From Staphylococcus hominis subsp. hominis (GTDB lineage: Bacteria; Bacillota; Bacilli; Staphylococcales; Staphylococcaceae): DNA of 64,000 bases. Where the stretch lies: assembly GCF_002901845.1 (NCBI RefSeq), contig NZ_PPQE01000030.1, positions 218,421 through 282,420 of the forward strand. The letters run 5' to 3'. The notes under the pieces were generated by a model, which ran no database searches, was not told the DNA's origin, and saw only the letters and a list, made by a program, of their open reading frames with translations. The position numbers and the translations under genes were made by a program. Positions 27,602 through 36,763 of this stretch are shown here, piece by piece (positions within the stretch are counted from its first letter, which is position 1; each line of letters starts with the position of its first letter).

Positions 27602-28657
27602 ATGAAAGCAGCAGTATGGTATGGTCAAAAAGATGTTCGCGTTGAAGATCGTGAACCAAAAGAATTAAAAGATAACGAGGTAAAAGTTAAAGTATCTTGG
27701 GCTGGTATTTGTGGTACTGACTTACACGAATATTTAGAAGGTCCAGTATTTATTTCAACTGACAAACCTGATCCATTCTTAGGTCAAAAAGCACCTGTAA
27801 CTTTAGGACATGAATTCTCAGGTATCGTTGAAGAAGTGGGGAAAGACGTTACAAAATATAAAAAAGGCGACCGTGTCGTTGTAAACCCAACTGTTTCTGC
27901 ACGTGAAAAAGAAGAAAATTTAGATTTATATGATGGGTATACATTCATCGGATTGGGTTCAGATGGTGGTTTCGCTGAATTTACTAATGCACCTGAAGAC
28001 AATGTGTATCACTTACCTGAAAATGTGTCTGCTCAAGAAGGTGCATTAGTTGAACCAACAGCAGTAGCAGTGCAAGCTGTTAAAGAAGGTAACTTATTAT
28101 TTGGTGATACAGTGGCTATCTTTGGTGCAGGTCCAATTGGTTTATTAACAGTCGTTGCAGCTAAAGCAGCTGGTGCTAGTAAAATCTTTGTATTTGATTT
28201 ATCAGAAGAACGTTTAGCTAAAGCTAAAGAGGTGGGCGCAACTCACGTTGTAAACTCTGGTCATACTGATCCACTAGAATTCGTAAACGAACACACTGAA
28301 AACGGTGTAGATGTAACATTTGAAGTAGCTGGTGTTGGCGTAACATTAGCACAATCAGTAAAAGTAACACGCCCAAGAGGTAGTGTTGTCATTGTTTCAA
28401 TCTTTGCACACGAAGTTAACTTTGATCCAATGTTATTGACAAACTCTGGTGTTAAATTAACGTCTACTATTGCTTATACACCAACAACATTCCAACAAAC
28501 AATTGATTTAATCGCAAATGGTAGCTTAGATGTTAAGAGCGTTGTAACAGATAAAATTGAATTAGCTGACATCGTTGAATCAGGATTCAATCAATTAGTT
28601 AATGATAAATCACAAGCTAAAATCCTAGTTAAATTAAATGGTGACCAAAAATATTAA
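27602..28657 (+). CDS. bdhA: (R,R)-butanediol dehydrogenase/acetoin reductase, zinc MDR family
   Basis: NAD-dependent interconversion of acetoin and 2,3-butanediol, an overflow and redox-balancing path. The 351-residue zinc alcohol dehydrogenase closely resembles Bacillus BdhA (CGTDLHEYLEGPVFI). Catalytic zinc ligands are C37, H70-E71 (GHEFSG) and E151. The Rossmann motif GAGPIG is at 175-180. The four structural-zinc cysteines common in other ADHs are absent, as expected for this branch. I use the ATG at 27602 with AAAGGGAT before it; an upstream in-frame ATG at 27581 lacks a ribosome site. Confidence 0.88.
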   Translation: MKAAVWYGQKDVRVEDREPKELKDNEVKVKVSWAGICGTDLHEYLEGPVFISTDKPDPFLGQKAPVTLGHEFSGIVEEVGKDVTKYKKGDRVVVNPTVSAREKEENLDLYDGYTFIGLGSDGGFAEFTNAPEDNVYHLPENVSAQEGALVEPTAVAVQAVKEGNLLFGDTVAIFGAGPIGLLTVVAAKAAGASKIFVFDLSEERLAKAKEVGATHVVNSGHTDPLEFVNEHTENGVDVTFEVAGVGVTLAQSVKVTRPRGSVVIVSIFAHEVNFDPMLLTNSGVKLTSTIAYTPTTFQQTIDLIANGSLDVKSVVTDKIELADIVESGFNQLVNDKSQAKILVKLNGDQKY

Positions 28658-28668
28658 TTAAATGTTTT

Positions 28669-28703
28669 AACCCTGTAAAGAAGTTTTCTTTACAGGGTTT
28701 TTT
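28669..28703 (+). terminator. Terminator after bdhA
   Basis: AACCCTGTAAAGAA pairs with TTCTTTACAGGGTT, then a T run. Confidence 0.9.
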
Positions 28704-28954
28704 GTATTATTTCAAATCATACGATTCTATGCCTATCATCTCTATTTTTATTTATCATTTATTCTCTTTCTACATCGGTTTCACTACATACTTTTTCATA
28801 ACATTATCATCATTATATTATAGAAAAAATTTAATAAACTCCTTTTAATAATATTTTGAAATCTATTAAATATTTAGTTTGACTAATTAAATGATAAGCG
28901 TATAATTATATCGTGTTTTTTTATAAAAAATAAAATAAATTAAAAGGAGTATTT

Positions 28955-30598
28955 ATGGGAAAGAATAAAAGCGATAATAAAATTAGCCTAACGCAGCTTG
29001 TGTTACTCGGTTTAGGTTCGTTAATTGGTTCTGGTTGGCTCTTTGGAGCATGGGAAGCATCTTCAGTAGCTGGACCAGCAGCCATTATCTCATGGGTCAT
29101 AGGCTTCATAGTTATTGGAACGATTTCTTATAACTATATTGAAATAGGAACAATGTTTCCACAATCCGGTGGAATGAGTAACTATGCTCAATATACACAT
29201 GGGTCATTACTTGGCTTCATTGCTGCATGGGCAAATTGGGTATCACTCGTAACGATTATTCCAATTGAAGCAGTATCTGCAGTCCAATATATAAGCTCTT
29301 GGCCTTGGGACTGGGCTAAGCCAACTCAGGCATTGATGCATAATGGTTCTGTAAGTACAATTGGTTTATTTGTTGTTTACATTATCATCATTGTCTTTTC
29401 ATTATTAAATTATTGGTCTGTAAAATTATTAACATCATTTACAAGTTTAATTTCTGTATTTAAATTAGGTGTGCCACTCCTAACAATTATTATGTTAACA
29501 ATCTCAGGGTTTGATGCAGGAAACTATGGTCATTCCTTGAATACATTTATGCCATATGGTAGTGCACCTATCTTTGCAGCAACAACAACATCAGGTATTA
29601 TCTTCTCATTTAATGCATTCCAAACGATCATTAATATGGGCTCAGAAATTAAAAATCCTGAGAAAAACATTGCACGTGGTATCGGCATTTCACTAACATT
29701 AAGTGCAATTTTATATATTATCTTACAAAGTACATTTATCACTTCAATGCCACAATCAATGATTCATTCACATGGTTGGCACGGTATTAACTTTAATTCA
29801 CCATTTGCAGACATGGCAATTTTATTAAGTATTAATTGGTTAGCCATTTTACTTTATATTGAAGCCGTAGTATCTCCATTTGGTACTGGTGTATCATTTG
29901 TAGCCATTACTGGTCGCGTATTAAGCGCTATGGAAAAAAATGGTCATATTCCTAAATTCTTAGGAAAAATTAATTCAAAATATAATATTCCACGTGTTGC
30001 GATTGCATTTAATGCTGTCATGAGTATTATCATGGTAACGTTATTCCGCGATTGGGGGGTACTTGCAGCTGTTATTTCAACTGCAACATTAGTAGCCTAT
30101 CTTACAGGTCCTACTACCGTTATTGCGTTACGTAAAATGGGACCTAAATTGCATCGTCCCTTCCGTGGTAAATTATTAAAAATCATGGCACCTTTATCAT
30201 TCGTATTAGCATCACTGGCCATTTATTGGGCAATGTGGCCTACTACAGCAGAAGTTATTTTAATTATTATTTTAGGTTTACCAATTTACTTCTTCTATGA
30301 ATATAAAATGAATTGGAAAAATACTAAAAAGCAAATTGGCGGTAGCTTATGGATTATTGTCTATCTTATTTTATTAGCTGCTATGTCATTTATAGGTAGT
30401 AAAGAATTTAAAGGTATGAACTGGATTCACTACCCATATGACTTTATTGCTATTATTGTGTTGTCCCTCATTTTTTATAAAATTGGTTCTTCAAGTCACT
30501 TCAATAGTATTTACTTCAAACGTGCTAAGAAAATCAATAAAAAAATGAAAGATGGCTCACCAGAAGAAGCTGAAGCAGCTGCTAAAGGTAACGAATAA
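28955..30598 (+). CDS. APC-superfamily amino acid permease
   Basis: A 547-residue transporter with 12-13 predicted helices. The first helix carries LGLGSLIGSGWLFGAWEAS, the G-[S/T]-x-I-G-S-G substrate loop of APC permeases. FSFNAFQTIINMGSEIKNPEKNIARGI near residue 211 is the conserved helix 6 to loop segment. The last 30 residues are Lys/Glu/Ala-rich and cytoplasmic. I cannot assign the amino acid carried. It is a single gene with an AAAAGGAG site and its own terminator. Confidence 0.82.
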   Translation: MGKNKSDNKISLTQLVLLGLGSLIGSGWLFGAWEASSVAGPAAIISWVIGFIVIGTISYNYIEIGTMFPQSGGMSNYAQYTHGSLLGFIAAWANWVSLVTIIPIEAVSAVQYISSWPWDWAKPTQALMHNGSVSTIGLFVVYIIIIVFSLLNYWSVKLLTSFTSLISVFKLGVPLLTIIMLTISGFDAGNYGHSLNTFMPYGSAPIFAATTTSGIIFSFNAFQTIINMGSEIKNPEKNIARGIGISLTLSAILYIILQSTFITSMPQSMIHSHGWHGINFNSPFADMAILLSINWLAILLYIEAVVSPFGTGVSFVAITGRVLSAMEKNGHIPKFLGKINSKYNIPRVAIAFNAVMSIIMVTLFRDWGVLAAVISTATLVAYLTGPTTVIALRKMGPKLHRPFRGKLLKIMAPLSFVLASLAIYWAMWPTTAEVILIIILGLPIYFFYEYKMNWKNTKKQIGGSLWIIVYLILLAAMSFIGSKEFKGMNWIHYPYDFIAIIVLSLIFYKIGSSSHFNSIYFKRAKKINKKMKDGSPEEAEAAAKGNE

Positions 30599-30605
30599 TC
30601 ATTCA

Positions 30606-30658
30606 AACGTCTGAAACAAGTTAGAGAATAGTCTCATCTTGCTTCAGACGTTTTTTTT
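30606..30658 (+). terminator. Terminator after the APC permease
   Basis: AACGTCTGAA-CAAG pairs with CTTG-TTCAGACGTT across a longer loop, then eight T. Confidence 0.85.
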
Positions 30659-30699
30659 AATGTTATATTAGATATAAGATAAGTATGGAGATGATACTG

Positions 30700-32049
30700 T
30701 TGACTTTAATTAAAACACATGGCGGAGATATTAAAGGCTATACTAAAGGGAAAATTAATTACTTTCTCGGGATTCCTTATGCTAATCAACCCATCAATGA
30801 ACATCGATTTAAACACTCGAAATGCTTAAAAACTTGGGAAAAGACCATTGAAGCAACATCATTTAAATCTATACCACCACAACCACATAACAAACTCGAA
30901 ACCTTCTTCTCATCACATGCTCAATTATTTAATCAAAGTGAAGACTGTTTATATTTAAATATTTGGTGTCAAAATAATCAATATAAAAATAAGCCTGTCA
31001 TTATCTATTTTTATGGTGGTGGCTTTGTGAACGGACATGGTTCTCAGGAACTTTATACACCAGAACATATAGTTGCACAACATGATGTCATTGTCATTAC
31101 GTTTAATTATCGTTTAGGTGCTTTAGGGTTTTTAGACTGGTCTTACTTCAATAGCGATTATAATAAAAACAATGGTTTGTCTGATCAAATTAATGCACTC
31201 AAATGGGTACATACGTTTATTAACTATTTCGGTGGAGATTCAAACAATATAACATTAATGGGACAGTCTGCTGGCAGTATGAGTATTATGGCATTAATGC
31301 AACGACCAGAATTAGATAAATACTATCATCAAGTGATGTTATTAAGTGGAACGCTACGTCTTGATTCTCATTTATTAGGACAAAAGAAAGCAGCCCATTT
31401 TGCCTATCTGAAAGATGCTTATTTTCCTAAAAAAAGAATGACTCACTTAACAACTTTAGATATATTATCATTAATGGCTTATGATGAAGCATCACGCGGA
31501 AAATCAAAAGGTCTTGAATTGATTTATGCACCTATTCAAGAGTCAAACATGTCTCGTCCTCTTTCTCAATTTACTAAACCGGTTGTTATAGGTACTACGA
31601 AAGAAGAAGGCAATATCTATATTCGTAATGAATCTAGAAAACTATCATCTGAGCGCTTTGTGGAAGTCATGAAATTAAATGATATACACCTTCACATTTC
31701 CCAAGCTCAAACTGGTAAAGACCAAGCCCGTATGGTGACAACTCATTATTTCGAAACACCTGCAATTTCATTTTTAAATCAACTTGACAACAATCCCCAT
31801 TGTTGGAAATTACGTTTTGATTGGTGCCTTTCTAATGCATCACCGTTTCAATCTGCTTATCATATTTTAGATTTAGTGTTTTGGTTTGGAAAATTAGAGA
31901 TTTTAAAAGCGCATGGTGTGAACTCATTAGAACATGAACGTCATCTCAGTAAACACATGATAGATGATTTAATCTATTTTGCGACATACCACACTATGCC
32001 GTGGCCATCTTATTCTCCTCAAACACCTTATTGTTATATATATAAATAA
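30700..32049 (+). CDS. Type B carboxylesterase (PnbA-like)
   Basis: An alpha/beta hydrolase of the carboxylesterase type B family, hydrolysing carboxylic esters. The 449-residue protein shows EDCLYLNIW at 81-89, the oxyanion GGGF at 106-109, and the nucleophile Ser190 in GQSAGS. A His lies in SAYHILDLVFWFG near 385. It is about 40 residues shorter than Bacillus PnbA. I prefer the TTG at 30700, with GGAGATGAT ahead of it, over the ATG at 30685, which has no ribosome site. The natural substrate is unknown. Confidence 0.82.
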   Translation: MTLIKTHGGDIKGYTKGKINYFLGIPYANQPINEHRFKHSKCLKTWEKTIEATSFKSIPPQPHNKLETFFSSHAQLFNQSEDCLYLNIWCQNNQYKNKPVIIYFYGGGFVNGHGSQELYTPEHIVAQHDVIVITFNYRLGALGFLDWSYFNSDYNKNNGLSDQINALKWVHTFINYFGGDSNNITLMGQSAGSMSIMALMQRPELDKYYHQVMLLSGTLRLDSHLLGQKKAAHFAYLKDAYFPKKRMTHLTTLDILSLMAYDEASRGKSKGLELIYAPIQESNMSRPLSQFTKPVVIGTTKEEGNIYIRNESRKLSSERFVEVMKLNDIHLHISQAQTGKDQARMVTTHYFETPAISFLNQLDNNPHCWKLRFDWCLSNASPFQSAYHILDLVFWFGKLEILKAHGVNSLEHERHLSKHMIDDLIYFATYHTMPWPSYSPQTPYCYIYK

Positions 32050-32053
32050 AAAG

Positions 32054-32092
32054 AAGCGGAACAATGAATTCAAAATGAATTCTGTTCCACTT
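32054..32092 (-). terminator. Terminator after the YdhP-like MFS gene
   Basis: AAGcGGAACA-GAATTC pairs with GAATTC-GTTCC-CTT. On the minus strand it follows the transporter stop and runs into CTTTTTATTT. Confidence 0.78.
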
Positions 32093-32097
32093 CCTCC

Positions 32098-33273
32098 TTA
32101 ATTTCTCATATAAGACATATTTTTTAAACTTAAGACAATAATAAGACCCATAGCTCCAACCATCGCGCTCACAATCGTGACTGCTTGAACAGAGATATTT
32201 GAAACAACGAGTCCTCCAATAATGCCTCCAAATCCTATTCCCGCATTCAGACTCGACATATTCCAACTCATCACTTGACTCGTATCACCTTCAACATGTT
32301 CAATCATACCACTTTGAATTGCTGGATTGGTACTCCACTGTACAATATTCCATATAAACAATCCAATTAATAATAGGGTAACAGTATGCAAAATAAGATT
32401 CATTATCAACATCATAACTATAAAAATAGAAAAGGCAATGATTAGCCAACGTTTACTGCTAAGTTTATCTGCTAATATGCCACCTAACGACGTACCAATC
32501 ACCCCTGCAATCCCATTCACTAATAACGCCAATGATACAAATCCCATTTGATGACCATGATTCAAAATAAGAGGATTAATATATACAAATGTCACAGAAT
32601 TTGCTACTAAAATTAAAAAAGTAATCGTTAAATATTTGACTACCTCCGCTGGTCTTAAAATTTTAGATGTATTTAGCTGTTTATTTGAAGTTGAACCCCA
32701 TTGACGTTGAACTTGATTTAATTCTGATGTTGATGGTAAATACACCATCATCAGTACACCGGCTATCACACTCACAATAATAATAAATAAGAACGTAAAT
32801 CTCCAACCTATTGCATCCCCAATCATCGTACCGATTGGGACGCCAAATACGTTAGCCCCACTAAATCCAGTATAAACGACACCAATCATTTTCCCTCTAT
32901 TTTTAGGTATCGTTAACATCGCTGTTAAAGCTAAGACTTTAACAATAATGAGTGACGCTGCTGCTGAAGATAAGATACGTCCAATCACTAAAATAGTAAA
33001 GTTAGGCGCCATCGCAATCATGGCATTTCCGATAATAAATGCAACGAGTGTCCATAATAAGACCGGTCGTACTGCAAAGCGATTCGTAAGCTTAACAAGT
33101 ATGGGTCCACAAATAGCGAAGGTTAATGCATATAAAGTCACAAGCTGACCAATAATCGCTTCAGAGACACCGAGATCTCCACTCATTAAATTCATAATTC
33201 CTGCAACCATCATCTCAACCATACCGACGATAAACACACTAATAATGAAGGTTGCCACTCGCATGACAGACAT
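32098..33273 (-). CDS. MFS efflux transporter (DHA1, YdhP/AraJ-like)
   Basis: A 391-residue protein with 12 predicted helices. The first helix has FIVGMVEMMVAGIMNLM, and the loop before helix 3 has GPILVKLTNRFAVRP (motif A variant). Helix 5 has GFSGANVFGVPIGTMIGDAIGWR, the typical YdhP/AraJ segment that includes drug-export motif C. The substrate is unknown; relatives export sugars, arabinose derivatives, chloramphenicol or purines. The ATG at 33273 fits AAAGGAGT 8 bases upstream better than an earlier in-frame start. Confidence 0.82.
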   Translation of the reverse strand: MSVMRVATFIISVFIVGMVEMMVAGIMNLMSGDLGVSEAIIGQLVTLYALTFAICGPILVKLTNRFAVRPVLLWTLVAFIIGNAMIAMAPNFTILVIGRILSSAAASLIIVKVLALTAMLTIPKNRGKMIGVVYTGFSGANVFGVPIGTMIGDAIGWRFTFLFIIIVSVIAGVLMMVYLPSTSELNQVQRQWGSTSNKQLNTSKILRPAEVVKYLTITFLILVANSVTFVYINPLILNHGHQMGFVSLALLVNGIAGVIGTSLGGILADKLSSKRWLIIAFSIFIVMMLIMNLILHTVTLLLIGLFIWNIVQWSTNPAIQSGMIEHVEGDTSQVMSWNMSSLNAGIGFGGIIGGLVVSNISVQAVTIVSAMVGAMGLIIVLSLKNMSYMRN

Positions 33274-33404
33274 GCATAGAACTCCTTTCTTTCTATATTT
33301 TGGTATAAAAAAACAGTTACGCAATGGTAACCTTTATCATTCGTAACTGTTTCATTATATAATAATTTCTTAAACTTTTGTGCGAAAAAATATGTCGCTG
33401 AGAT

Positions 33405-34181
33405 TTAATTATTGTCTTTTATATTCGTTGTACGTGCTACAAGTTGATGACGTGCATTAAAGAATTGACCATAACTTAAATACGTTGCAATCAATGCAGA
33501 CATAATCGTTGCAGTAGTATGAATAAATACAACAAGTAATTGGAATTTGATGGCTTGTAATGGTGCCATACCTCCAATAATTAATCCTGTCATCATACCC
33601 GGAATAGACACTAACCCATATGTTTTTACAGAATCGATTGTTGGAACAATCGCCAAACGAATACTTTCACGAATCGCCCCTTTAGATGCAAGCTTTGGCG
33701 TTGCTGCTAATGTTAACTTAGATTCAATATCATCTATATCTCGAACGAACGCACGATCTAAATTTTGATATGCCAAATTAATGGCAATTAAACCATTATT
33801 TGCAAGCATACCACCGATAGGAATGACATCATTTGCTTTAAAATCGATGGCACCAGCAAGCACTGTACATGCTAATGGAATTGCTGTTGATATAAATATA
33901 GAAACAAAAGAAATCCAAAACACATGATGCATAACAGGCGATGCACGATGAATTGTATTCCAAGAAGCGTTAATAATAATGACTAATACTGCAATCAATA
34001 ATATCCATACTTGATCAATTTTAAAAATATATTCTAATATCAATCCTAAAATTAATAATTGAACCACCGCTCTAATCGAAGCGACGACTAAATCTTTGAT
34101 AATATGTAAGCCTTCTTTATATGAAATAATAATAGGAATTAATAATAATAATGCTGTTAAACAAAGCGCTGTATTACTCAT
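33405..34181 (-). CDS. fetB: FetB-type ABC permease (UPF0014/YbbM)
   Basis: A 258-residue membrane subunit with about seven helices. VVASIRAVVQLLILGLILEYIF near residue 33 and TYGLVSIPGMMTGLIIGGMAPLQAIKFQ near 186 are signatures of the UPF0014/FetB family. In E. coli FetAB exports iron and lowers oxidative stress; the same activity here is inferred. It overlaps fetA by 8 bases and must be co-translated with it. Confidence 0.82.
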   Translation of the reverse strand: MSNTALCLTALLLLIPIIISYKEGLHIIKDLVVASIRAVVQLLILGLILEYIFKIDQVWILLIAVLVIIINASWNTIHRASPVMHHVFWISFVSIFISTAIPLACTVLAGAIDFKANDVIPIGGMLANNGLIAINLAYQNLDRAFVRDIDDIESKLTLAATPKLASKGAIRESIRLAIVPTIDSVKTYGLVSIPGMMTGLIIGGMAPLQAIKFQLLVVFIHTTATIMSALIATYLSYGQFFNARHQLVARTTNIKDNN

Positions 34182-34836
34182 TATGACTTAACACCTCCTC
34201 ATTTGTAATCTGACCATCTTTAATAGTAATTCTTCTTTGGAAGTTTCTCATACTTTGATCATTACTATGCGTAATCCATAATATAGCGACGCCTTCATCT
34301 GCTAATTTAAAGATAATATCTTCAATTTTTTCTTTATTTTGCGTATCAAGTGCACTCGTTGATTCATCTAGAAGTAATATTTCTGGTTGATACATTAACT
34401 GGCGTGCAATAGCAATACGTTGACGTTCTCCACCAGACATATGTTCTACTTTTGAATCTAGACTATAGTTTGACAAGCCGACTTTATTAAGTAAATCATT
34501 CGCTTTATCTTCATCAAATTGATCATGATGCGTTAATGCTGGGAAAGCCATATTATCTTCTACTGTCGTTCCAAATAATTCACTTTGTTGCATCATGTAA
34601 CTAATTTTAGAACGTAATTCTTCAGGACTGTACTCATCATATGGTTTTCCTTTAAATAATAATTCTCCTTCAGTCGGACTAATTAAATTGTTAAGTTGCT
34701 TTAAGAATGTACTTTTTCCGCTTCCAGAAGGACCAACCACTGCAACGGTTTCACCTTGATCTAATTTAAAATTAATATTATTGAGTATCGTTCGTTGATC
34801 GGCTTTGTAGGTCAGATGTTTTACTTCTAATAACAC
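34174..34836 (-). CDS. fetA: FetA-type ABC transporter ATPase
   Basis: A 220-residue ABC ATPase with Walker A GPSGSGKST at about 35-43. The Q-loop is MMQQSELFG, the signature is HMSGGERQRIAIARQL near 135, and Walker B is ILLLDESTSALD near 155. ESTSALD with Ser after Glu is usual for FetA/YbbL proteins. The GTG at 34836 follows AAGGAGG by 8 bases and is preferred to a GTG two codons earlier. Its partner is the overlapping fetB. Confidence 0.83.
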   Translation of the reverse strand: MLLEVKHLTYKADQRTILNNINFKLDQGETVAVVGPSGSGKSTFLKQLNNLISPTEGELLFKGKPYDEYSPEELRSKISYMMQQSELFGTTVEDNMAFPALTHHDQFDEDKANDLLNKVGLSNYSLDSKVEHMSGGERQRIAIARQLMYQPEILLLDESTSALDTQNKEKIEDIIFKLADEGVAILWITHSNDQSMRNFQRRITIKDGQITNEEVLSHNE

Positions 34837-34901
34837 AAGCACTTCCTCCTTATCTTTACTCTTTAATGGGATGACATATTCTTTTTTATCATAACAAAAA
34901 A

Positions 34902-34960
34902 AGAGGCAAAGTAATGAAATTCAATGTTACTATTTTTTGAATTTCAATGACTCTACCTCT
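34902..34960 (-). terminator. Terminator after the first CPBP gene
   Basis: AGAGG and TGAAATTCA pair with TGAATTTCA and CCTCT across a central loop. On the minus strand a run of seven T follows. Confidence 0.8.
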
Positions 34961-34965
34961 TACCC

Positions 34966-35775
34966 TTAACCCCAAATGATACTCATCATAATCGCTATAA
35001 AAGAAACAAAGTTATTTATCATATGAAGGGTAATTGTCATCGCTAAATTTCGACCACTTAAGTGATATGCCACAACAAATCCTGTAGCCATAATTATATA
35101 AGGACCAACTTCAAATGGTGATGATGCACTTGTCATATGTAATCCTGCAAATCCGAGCACTGACACGACATACATCACACCATACGTTAATTTTTTACCT
35201 AATTCATGAATTAACAAATGTCTAAATAATAATTCTTCTACAACAGGTGTAATAATCACAATATCTAAAAATAAAACAGGCCAAAGCCAATTGATTTCAA
35301 ACATTTTAATAATCATTTTGTTATTTTCTGTATCATCAAACTGATATTGTTTCGGTAAAAATTCTACTAAATAACCATATACACCTTGTAATACATAAAG
35401 GGCCACCATCACAATAATAATGAGTGGAATATGTTTTTTTAAAGCTTTGAAACGTGAGATGGCAATAGGAATAATGGTTTTGCGATGCATTAAATAAAAG
35501 ACTAATAATACAAGACATTGACCAATTAACGTAAAGACTTGTGCATAACCTAAATAATATTTTGTAAACTTACTTTCCGATATATGACCACCTGTGATGC
35601 CTGAAATCATTGCCATCACAATAAATGTAAGAATCAATGGAAAAACAATATTCATGACTAAGTATGTAGGTATTAGCCAAAAATCACGTTTAACAATACG
35701 TTTTGAATCAAATTCATTTCTTATCGGTCGTTGTTCTGAGGTTTGGTAGTATGTATCATTATATTCCGAAGTCAT
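34966..35775 (-). CDS. CPBP-family intramembrane metalloprotease (CAAX/Abi)
   Basis: A 269-residue membrane protein with about eight helices and the full set of CPBP motifs. These are E180-E181-L-L-F-R185 (EExxxR), His213 in GLHM and H251-M-I-N-N255 (HxxxN). Staphylococcal relatives (MroQ, SpdC and others) act in quorum sensing, virulence or surface-protein display; which applies here is unknown. It follows a weaker paralogue by 22 bases, so the two are in one operon, with this copy second. Confidence 0.82.
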   Translation of the reverse strand: MTSEYNDTYYQTSEQRPIRNEFDSKRIVKRDFWLIPTYLVMNIVFPLILTFIVMAMISGITGGHISESKFTKYYLGYAQVFTLIGQCLVLLVFYLMHRKTIIPIAISRFKALKKHIPLIIIVMVALYVLQGVYGYLVEFLPKQYQFDDTENNKMIIKMFEINWLWPVLFLDIVIITPVVEELLFRHLLIHELGKKLTYGVMYVVSVLGFAGLHMTSASSPFEVGPYIIMATGFVVAYHLSGRNLAMTITLHMINNFVSFIAIMMSIIWG

Positions 35776-35797
35776 ATAACTCTCCTATTCTTTCTAT

Positions 35798-36580
35798 TTA
35801 AACAAGCTTATCAATCATTGTAATAATAAATATGATGAATTGTACAGTACTATGATAAAGATAGGAGGCTACTAAATTTTTCCCACTTTTCATATATACC
35901 ATCACTGCACCTATTGAAATAATCATGTAAGGGATGGCTTCCAATATTGAAATTAAATCATATACTTGGACAATAGTTTCTATTAACACACTAACAATCA
36001 TCATTACTAAAAGATTAAATGTTTTACCTAATTCATGAATCAATAGATGACGAAATAGTAACTCATCAATTAAGGGGCGTAATAATACCACTGAAATAAA
36101 AGTGAATATCAGCGCACTTGGATGAATAAACAATCCTTCTAAACGACGTTGTGCTTGTGTGTCTACGTAACCAAAAGGATGCGGTAATATGTGTGCCAAT
36201 GCATTAAAACCATAATATAACATCACACTAACCATTACGATGATGATGATAAATTTCAAATAATGATGAATCGCAATACGATATTGTCGTCGTACAACAC
36301 TCGCAATATAAAATTTGTGTAATGTAAAAAATAATCCTAACACAATAAATTGGGCAATCACAAAACTTAAACTTAGCATCACATTATATAAATAAGATGG
36401 CGGTGGTTGTTGGGTAACCATAGCCGTCACACCTAATACGCCAAAAACAATAATAATAGGCGTTAAAATTTGGAAAAAGATAAATAAAGGAATGAGTAGA
36501 AAATCCTTTTTTATTATTTTAGGACTACTCCATCGATTTTTTGATACCACTTGTGTGATCACATCTTTTTCTTTTTTCAT
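35798..36580 (-). CDS. CPBP-family protein with altered catalytic motifs
   Basis: A 260-residue paralogue of the next gene in the operon, sharing layout and the segment ELLFRHLLIHELGK. The key residues differ. The first motif reads D172-E173-L-L-F-R177 instead of EExxxR, the expected His of motif 2 is replaced by Gln205 (IVQVY), and motif 3 is H243-S-T-V-Q247 instead of HxxxN. I infer a loss of proteolytic activity, perhaps with a regulatory or bacteriocin-immunity-like role. A duplication followed by divergence explains the pair. Confidence 0.75.
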   Translation of the reverse strand: MKKEKDVITQVVSKNRWSSPKIIKKDFLLIPLFIFFQILTPIIIVFGVLGVTAMVTQQPPPSYLYNVMLSLSFVIAQFIVLGLFFTLHKFYIASVVRRQYRIAIHHYLKFIIIIVMVSVMLYYGFNALAHILPHPFGYVDTQAQRRLEGLFIHPSALIFTFISVVLLRPLIDELLFRHLLIHELGKTFNLLVMMIVSVLIETIVQVYDLISILEAIPYMIISIGAVMVYMKSGKNLVASYLYHSTVQFIIFIITMIDKLV

Positions 36581-36763
36581 ATATCACCTCAACTATCTAC
36601 GCATATAGTACTTTATCATTTAAACACATTATTGTCATAAGAGATTCTAACTTTTCCCTTATTTGATATTCAAAGATAAATATTAAATCTATTTATTTAT
36701 CTTTGTAAATAAAATTTTTTGATGTAAGATTTACAGTATAAAGAGAATTGAGGGGGGATGGGC

